Of a stretch of 10,858 nt of DNA, positions 7,346-10,858 are shown piece by piece (positions within the stretch are counted from its first letter, which is position 1; every line of letters begins with the position of its first letter). The stretch spans positions 1-10,858 of the forward strand of contig JAFOYD010000006.1 of assembly GCA_017391545.1 (NCBI GenBank), given 5' to 3'. The position numbers and the translations under genes were made by a program. The stretch is from Lachnospiraceae bacterium (GTDB taxonomy: Bacteria; Bacillota; Clostridia; Lachnospirales; Lachnospiraceae). The notes beneath the pieces were generated by a model. The model did not search any database and was not told the DNA's origin. It saw only the letters and a program-made list of their open reading frames with translations.

Positions 7346-8691
7346 TCATAATTCACTCCATTACTTTCTATTTCAACATGTACGCCATCTTGCGCAATTT
7401 TCTGGAAAAATCCACGCTGTACCAATGGATCAGCCAAATCATAGCTAAAACTGAACACAAGCGTGCTTCCATATGAGCATATATTTCCTTTGACATGCTG
7501 CCCCTTTGACATGGCCAGACAGGAATGGAACATCTCTACATACGGTCTATACGCCTCATCTACTGTGATATTTCCAATGTTTGTGATCGTTGATGTATTG
7601 GCAAGCGCCGACTTCGTATATACCATCCTCATCGCAATATTTTTAATAAACAATGGTGCTGCCCTTGCAATCAGGGTTTTCTCATTCGATACATTATAAG
7701 AAAACAGCTTTTCCAGATTTTCCTTGTTGATCTGCTCCTTTAAACTGCTTTTTACCGCCTCAACGACCTCCTCAAAGGTGTACTCGTCTTTCACGGGATA
7801 AAACTCTGCCGAAACCATGACAAAAAAATTCTTGGTCGTAATAGAATTAAAATATGGTCTTAAGTTCACAGGCACCGCAACTCTGACAGGTTTTTTCGAT
7901 GGCATGCCATGCATACATTCTTTGTATACGCTCCATACGAACACTGCCACCAGATATTCGTTGATACTCACACCATATCTGTGACACACTTCCTTGAGCT
8001 CAGGAATCTGCATATAGCCATGCATGATTCCAAATTCTCCTGGCGCAAGCTTTTCACCCTTGATCAAATATGCTTTCTTGGTCTGGTATCCTTTTTCAGA
8101 ACTTCTCCGATAATTTTTTAAGAAGCTGTCCTCTCTGTTCAACGATGTACTGCTTGTAAGCGCATCGCCCTTCGCACCTTTTAGCTCCGGATGAACCAGC
8201 CTCAAGTATTGGTAAGTCAACTCCTTTAAAAAATTGATTCCTCCCATACCATCTGTCAGTACATGAAACACCTCCAGATTGATGCGGTATTTATAATATG
8301 TCACCCGAAACATATAGCTGTTATTCCTGTTTTGGTGAATGTATCGACATGGAAATGTTGTTTCCTCACGAACCTTTGGCGCAGGTTTTCCATTCTCTTC
8401 AAAATAGTACCAGAACACTCCCTGCCTGAGTCTGAGATTAAAACCGTCAAATTTAGGCAGAACGATATCCAATGCCTGCTGCAAACATTCCGGATCAATC
8501 AGTTCTGTCAGGGTCACGCTGATACGATATACATTGGTCATGCTTTCACCTGCGATGACAGGAAATAGATGTGCTGTATTATCAAGCTGATCCCATCTGA
8601 TTTCCCTCGTCGTGCTGGCAGCTTTTATATTTTGTAATTTCTTTTTCTCGTTATTCTCTACACTTACAGTATCTGTTGACTTTTTCTTCAT
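7342..8691 (-). CDS. Condensation-domain / alcohol-acetyltransferase-like acyltransferase
   Basis: The protein belongs to the CoA-dependent acyltransferase superfamily that includes condensation domains, chloramphenicol acetyltransferase and alcohol acetyltransferases. The diagnostic motif is FHVLTDGMGG, with the likely catalytic H147 and D151 (numbered from the upstream ATG at 8703). The first H of the common HHxxxDG is F here, as is tolerated in the superfamily. Other superfamily-like segments are PVNLRPYF (278-285), NIGNI (375-379) and LVFSFSYD (415-422). It is a stand-alone enzyme of about 450 residues with no carrier or adenylation domain, so a free CoA-thioester donor is likely; the acceptor cannot be told. 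I prefer the start at 8691 (Met5, 449 residues) because GGGG lies 6 bases ahead, while the ATG at 8703 has no ribosome binding site and lies in a repeat. It overlaps the membrane protein gene by 4 bases. Confidence 0.85.
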   Translation of the reverse strand: MKKKSTDTVSVENNEKKKLQNIKAASTTREIRWDQLDNTAHLFPVIAGESMTNVYRISVTLTELIDPECLQQALDIVLPKFDGFNLRLRQGVFWYYFEENGKPAPKVREETTFPCRYIHQNRNNSYMFRVTYYKYRINLEVFHVLTDGMGGINFLKELTYQYLRLVHPELKGAKGDALTSSTSLNREDSFLKNYRRSSEKGYQTKKAYLIKGEKLAPGEFGIMHGYMQIPELKEVCHRYGVSINEYLVAVFVWSVYKECMHGMPSKKPVRVAVPVNLRPYFNSITTKNFFVMVSAEFYPVKDEYTFEEVVEAVKSSLKEQINKENLEKLFSYNVSNEKTLIARAAPLFIKNIAMRMVYTKSALANTSTITNIGNITVDEAYRPYVEMFHSCLAMSKGQHVKGNICSYGSTLVFSFSYDLADPLVQRGFFQKIAQDGVHVEIESNGVNYE

Positions 8692-8695
8692 AAAA

Positions 8696-8850
8696 AACCC
8701 CATTCGTTACTGTTCACTCCGTTCCAGTAACGAGTAAAAATCCATGCAAAATCACCTTCGGTGATGGATTTTTACCTGCCTGCACTACGTTTTTTCACGG
8801 ACTTAGCAGTAAATGCTAAGTCCTGCCTGAACAATAACCCCCATTCGTTA
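8696..8850. repeat. Cluster of three stem-loops flanked by a direct repeat
   Basis: Within 155 bases lie three stem-loops. The first is 8705-8732 (CGTTACTG/CAGTAACG, 12-base loop, extendable by a few pairs). The second is 8734-8775 (12-base perfect outer stem GTAAAAATCCAT/ATGGATTTTTAC enclosing a small CACC/GGTG stem). The third is 8799-8823 (10-base perfect stem GGACTTAGCA/TGCTAAGTCC, 5-base loop). The cluster is bounded by near-identical direct repeats AACCCCATTCGTTA (8696-8709) and AACCCCCATTCGTTA (8836-8850), and CCTGCCTG occurs at 8775-8782 and 8822-8829. It sits in the upstream or leader region of the acyltransferase gene. It may be a dispersed intergenic repeat or a structured leader; I cannot tell which without a genome search. 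Confidence 0.7.
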
Positions 8851-8861
8851 TTCTAAATTTA

Positions 8862-8889
8862 AGTATACTATTTTTAGTGATAGTATGCT
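8862..8889. promoter_or_regulatory. Inverted repeat, candidate operator
   Basis: AGTATACTAT and ATAGTATGCT form 10-base arms with one mismatch and an 8-base spacer. The repeat covers the -35/spacer region of the plus-strand promoter and its last base is the first base of the -10. Read on the minus strand it also contains TATACT, a possible -10 for the acyltransferase operon, so one regulator could control both directions. Confidence 0.5.
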
Positions 8890-8894
8890 ATAAT
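8886..8894 (+). promoter_or_regulatory. Extended -10 promoter of the HENEH protein gene
   Basis: TGCTATAAT is a perfect TGnTATAAT extended -10. No good -35 is seen at 17 bases upstream (TACTAT), which is typical of extended -10 promoters. Transcription would start near 8901, and AAGGAGG (8915-8921) lies 8 bases before the ATG at 8930. Confidence 0.7.
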
Positions 8895-8929
8895 TTTTAT
8901 ATAAAAATTATATTAAGGAGGTATGCCCT

Positions 8930-9451
8930 ATGACAATCGGTACCGCTCCAGGACTGTATCCGTATAATTCTCTATATACCAATACAGCAACTGCTAAGGT
9001 CAACAATTCAGCTGCAATGAATCCGTCCAAAATACCGGAAAAACAGGCTACTAATCCCGACGAGGTCAAAAAACCCGGCAGACGCTCATCACCTGAGGAG
9101 TGTGAAACCTGTAAAAACAGAAAATATCAGGACGGCTCTGACGAGGGAAATGTATCCTTCAAGTCAGCTGCCCATATTTCACCAGAGTCAGCTGCCGCCA
9201 AGGTTCGTGCCCATGAAAATGAGCATGTATCCAATGCTTACAAAAAAGCATCCCAGAAAAACGGGGAAGTGGTCAATGCATCTGTGTCAATCCATACCTC
9301 TGTCTGTCCGGAATGTGGTCGTACCTATGTGTCCGGAGGTGTCACCAATACCATGATTAAATATAAGAACGAGGAAAACCCTTACACGAAAAATCAGAAA
9401 GCGCTTGATGCTGCAAAGTATAAAGGTGCTAATATTGATTATGCCGCATAA
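8930..9451 (+). CDS. Putative small zinc metalloprotease with HENEH motif (SprA-related-like)
   Basis: The 173-residue protein has a disordered-looking N-terminus (about 1-50, rich in T, N, A, P and K) and a conserved-looking C-terminal domain. HENEH at 95-99 fits the HExxH zinc-binding and catalytic motif of gluzincin/metzincin-like peptidases. Two cysteine pairs flank it, CETC at 58-61 and CPEC at 126-129, and could hold a structural zinc. It resembles proteins I recall as SprA-related or putative metalloprotease CJM1_0395 family; that assignment is from memory. No signal peptide or membrane helix is seen, so it is probably cytosolic. A third zinc ligand is not obvious. It is a single-gene unit with a strong ribosome binding site, a clear promoter and its own terminator. 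An ATG at 8923 is too close to the binding site to be the start. Protease activity is an inference. Confidence 0.85.
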   Translation: MTIGTAPGLYPYNSLYTNTATAKVNNSAAMNPSKIPEKQATNPDEVKKPGRRSSPEECETCKNRKYQDGSDEGNVSFKSAAHISPESAAAKVRAHENEHVSNAYKKASQKNGEVVNASVSIHTSVCPECGRTYVSGGVTNTMIKYKNEENPYTKNQKALDAAKYKGANIDYAA

Positions 9452-9455
9452 CATG

Positions 9456-9488
9456 AAAAAGAGCAGTTTCAATTGAAACTGCTCTTTT
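9456..9488. terminator. Bidirectional terminator between the HENEH gene and tsf
   Basis: A 10-base perfect stem (GAGCAGTTTC/GAAACTGCTC) with loop AATT is flanked by AAAAA and TTTT. It begins 4 bases after the HENEH gene stop and lies 24 bases beyond the stop of the convergent tsf, serving both. Confidence 0.92.
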
Positions 9489-9512
9489 CACGTTATATTT
9501 AGCTTGATGAAT

Positions 9513-10448
9513 TTATAATCCTGCCTGAGCTGCAACTTCCGCTGCGAAGTCGTCAACCTTCTTCTCAAGACCTTCACCTGTCTCAAAACGTACAAACTTC
9601 TTAACCTTGATGTCTGTACCATTTGCCTTAGCTACTGTATCAAGATACTGCTTAACAGTCTGCTTTCCATCCTCAGCCTTTACATATACCTGCTCAAGTA
9701 AGCATACTTCCTTAAGCTCTTTGTTAAGACGTCCATTAACAGCACCCTCGATAACCTTCTCAGGCTTTCCTGCCATCTTAGGATCGTTCTTAATCTGCTC
9801 TGTAATAATTTCCTTCTCATGAGCCTTGTATTCCTCAGAAACTTCATCTGTAGATACATACTTTGGATAAAGAGCTGCGATCTGCATAGCGATATTTGTA
9901 AGTGCTTCCTTAACTGCATCATTAACAACAGCAGTCTCAGCATCTACGATAACGCCGATTCTTCCGCCACCATGTGTATAAGTTACAACACATCCGTTCT
10001 CAGCTACAACCTTCTCAAATCTTCTGATTGTTAAGTTCTCACCGATTACTGCGATTTTCTCAACTAAAGCATCCTTAACTGTCTTTGATGCATCCTCATT
10101 CCATGCTTCTGCAAGGAAACCATCGATATCTGTAGCATTTGTTGTAAGTGCCTGCTTTGCAACAGATGTAACATAATTCTGGAACTGTTCATTCTTTGCA
10201 ACGAAGTCTGTCTCTGAGTTAACCTCTACAACTGCTGCTGTCTGGTCTCCATCAACAAGCACCTTGCAAAGTCCTTCAGCTGCGATACGTCCGGCTTTCT
10301 TCTCTGCCTTTGCCTGTCCATTCTTTCTCAAGAATTCAACAGCCTCGTCCATGTTTCCGTTTGTCTCGTTCAGTGCCTTTTTGCAATCCATCATTCCGGC
10401 ACCAGTCATCTCTCTTAATTCTTTTACCATTGCTGCTGTAATAGCCAT
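9513..10448 (-). CDS. tsf: Translation elongation factor Ts
   Basis: EF-Ts recycles EF-Tu by displacing GDP and acts in the cytosol. The 311-residue protein carries the N-terminal UBA-like region with LREMTGAGMMDCKKAL (11-26) and the EF-Tu-contacting signature VEVNSETDFVAKNEQF (74-89) containing TDFV at 80-83. The rest forms the core and dimerisation region; the length is slightly above the common 280-305. AGGAGG (10457-10462) sits 8 bases before the ATG. It follows rpsB by 29 bases, the standard rpsB-tsf pair. The operon ends here: a terminator and a convergent gene follow, so pyrH and frr, which often come next in bacteria, are not adjacent downstream. Confidence 0.98.
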   Translation of the reverse strand: MAITAAMVKELREMTGAGMMDCKKALNETNGNMDEAVEFLRKNGQAKAEKKAGRIAAEGLCKVLVDGDQTAAVVEVNSETDFVAKNEQFQNYVTSVAKQALTTNATDIDGFLAEAWNEDASKTVKDALVEKIAVIGENLTIRRFEKVVAENGCVVTYTHGGGRIGVIVDAETAVVNDAVKEALTNIAMQIAALYPKYVSTDEVSEEYKAHEKEIITEQIKNDPKMAGKPEKVIEGAVNGRLNKELKEVCLLEQVYVKAEDGKQTVKQYLDTVAKANGTDIKVKKFVRFETGEGLEKKVDDFAAEVAAQAGL

Positions 10449-10477
10449 TTTTATATCCTCCTGATCAATACGAATTA

Positions 10478-10858
10478 TTAAGCCTCTACTGCTTCTTCCT
10501 CAGCAACCTCTTCTGTTGCTGCATCAGTCATAATCTCACCCTGATTAGCCTCGATAACAGCATCTGCCATAGCAGCTACGATTAACTTAACGGCTCTGAT
10601 TGCGTCATCATTACCAGGAATTACATAATCAAGTTCTTCTGGATCACAGTTTGTATCTGCGATACCGATCAGAGGAATACCAAGTGTATGAGCCTCCTGT
10701 ACACAGATTCTTTCCTTCTTAGGATCTACTACGAAGATTGCATCAGGAATCTTCTTCATGTTCTTGATACCGCCAAGGTTCTTTTCTAACTTTTCCCATT
10801 CCTTCTTTAATTCGATAACTTCCTTCTTAGGTAATACATCGAATGTGCCATCTTCTGC
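10478..10858 (-). CDS. rpsB: Ribosomal protein S2 (partial, N-terminus off the right edge)
   Basis: S2 is a late-assembling protein of the 30S subunit. The window holds the last 126 codons of a protein usually about 230-260 residues long. The frame continues without a stop from the internal Met at 10759 to the right edge, reading AEDGTFDVLPKKEVIELK at the start of the visible part and then EKLEKNLGGIKNMKKIPDA. The S2 signatures are clear: AIFVVDPKKERICVQEAHTL, then IADTNCDPEELDYVIPGNDD and AIRAVKLIVAAMADAVIE. The C-terminus is a short acidic, Glu/Ala-rich tail (ATEEVAEEEAVEA), common in Firmicute S2. It is transcribed ahead of tsf. Confidence 0.98.
   Translation of the reverse strand, partial: AEDGTFDVLPKKEVIELKKEWEKLEKNLGGIKNMKKIPDAIFVVDPKKERICVQEAHTLGIPLIGIADTNCDPEELDYVIPGNDDAIRAVKLIVAAMADAVIEANQGEIMTDAATEEVAEEEAVEA

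Noticed and set aside
8734..8775. Rho-independent terminator for the acyltransferase leader
   Set aside because: The outer stem has its A and T runs inside the stem, and the inner stem is followed by only four T, so it is not a convincing terminator on either strand.
8803..8844. A 13-codon leader peptide (MGVIVQAGLSIYC) on the minus strand starting in the right-hand repeat copy
   Set aside because: It has no ribosome binding site and no run of regulatory codons, and overlaps a hairpin that explains the sequence better.
8696..8850. CRISPR array
   Set aside because: The repeats are two short flanking copies and three different hairpins, not regularly spaced identical repeats with unique spacers.
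10478..10759. A 93-codon stand-alone gene beginning at Met 10759
   Set aside because: The frame stays open and matches ribosomal protein S2 to the window edge, so this Met is internal and the gene is partial rpsB.

Overview
The window looks like chromosomal DNA of an anaerobic, low-to-moderate G+C Firmicute, most likely a Lachnospiraceae member of the Roseburia/Agathobacter/Butyrivibrio type. This placement is inferred from protein character (F1Fo subunits, EF-Ts, S2, AsnA, an alcohol-acetyltransferase-like protein beside a zinc-ribbon membrane protein), strong AGGAGG-type ribosome binding sites and A/T-rich intergenic regions. No 16S rRNA or other decisive marker is present.

Layout. Positions 1-5344 (minus strand) hold most of an F-type ATP synthase operon, read from right to left: subunit a, c, b, a single reading frame encoding delta fused to alpha, gamma, and the first 299 codons of beta, which runs off the left edge. 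Epsilon would lie outside. No atpI is seen between atpB and the divergent neighbour. Positions 5345-5644 are an A/T-rich divergent promoter region. Positions 5645-6655 (plus) encode ammonia-dependent asparagine synthetase AsnA, which shares a bidirectional terminator with a convergent two-gene unit on the minus strand (6683-8691). That unit encodes a condensation-domain/alcohol-acetyltransferase-like protein and, overlapping it by 4 bases, a six-helix membrane protein with an N-terminal zinc ribbon. Positions 8696-8850 contain three consecutive stem-loops flanked by a direct repeat. A promoter with an inverted repeat then drives a small HExxH protein (8930-9451). A second bidirectional terminator separates this from tsf and the 3' part of rpsB (9513-10858, minus).

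How the genes work together. The atp genes build the ATP synthase, and the tight spacing, overlaps and non-ATG starts (GTG for the delta-alpha frame, TTG for beta) suggest translational coupling. rpsB-tsf is the usual translation operon. The acyltransferase and zinc-ribbon membrane protein are probably one functional unit of unknown substrate.

The most unusual feature is the delta-alpha fusion, because the two subunits normally occur in a 1:3 ratio. No convincing internal start for a free alpha subunit is visible. Secondary points of interest are the hairpin cluster at 8696-8850, the uncharacterised acyltransferase pair, and the small HENEH protein. I found no CRISPR array, tRNA, rRNA, insertion sequence or phage gene.
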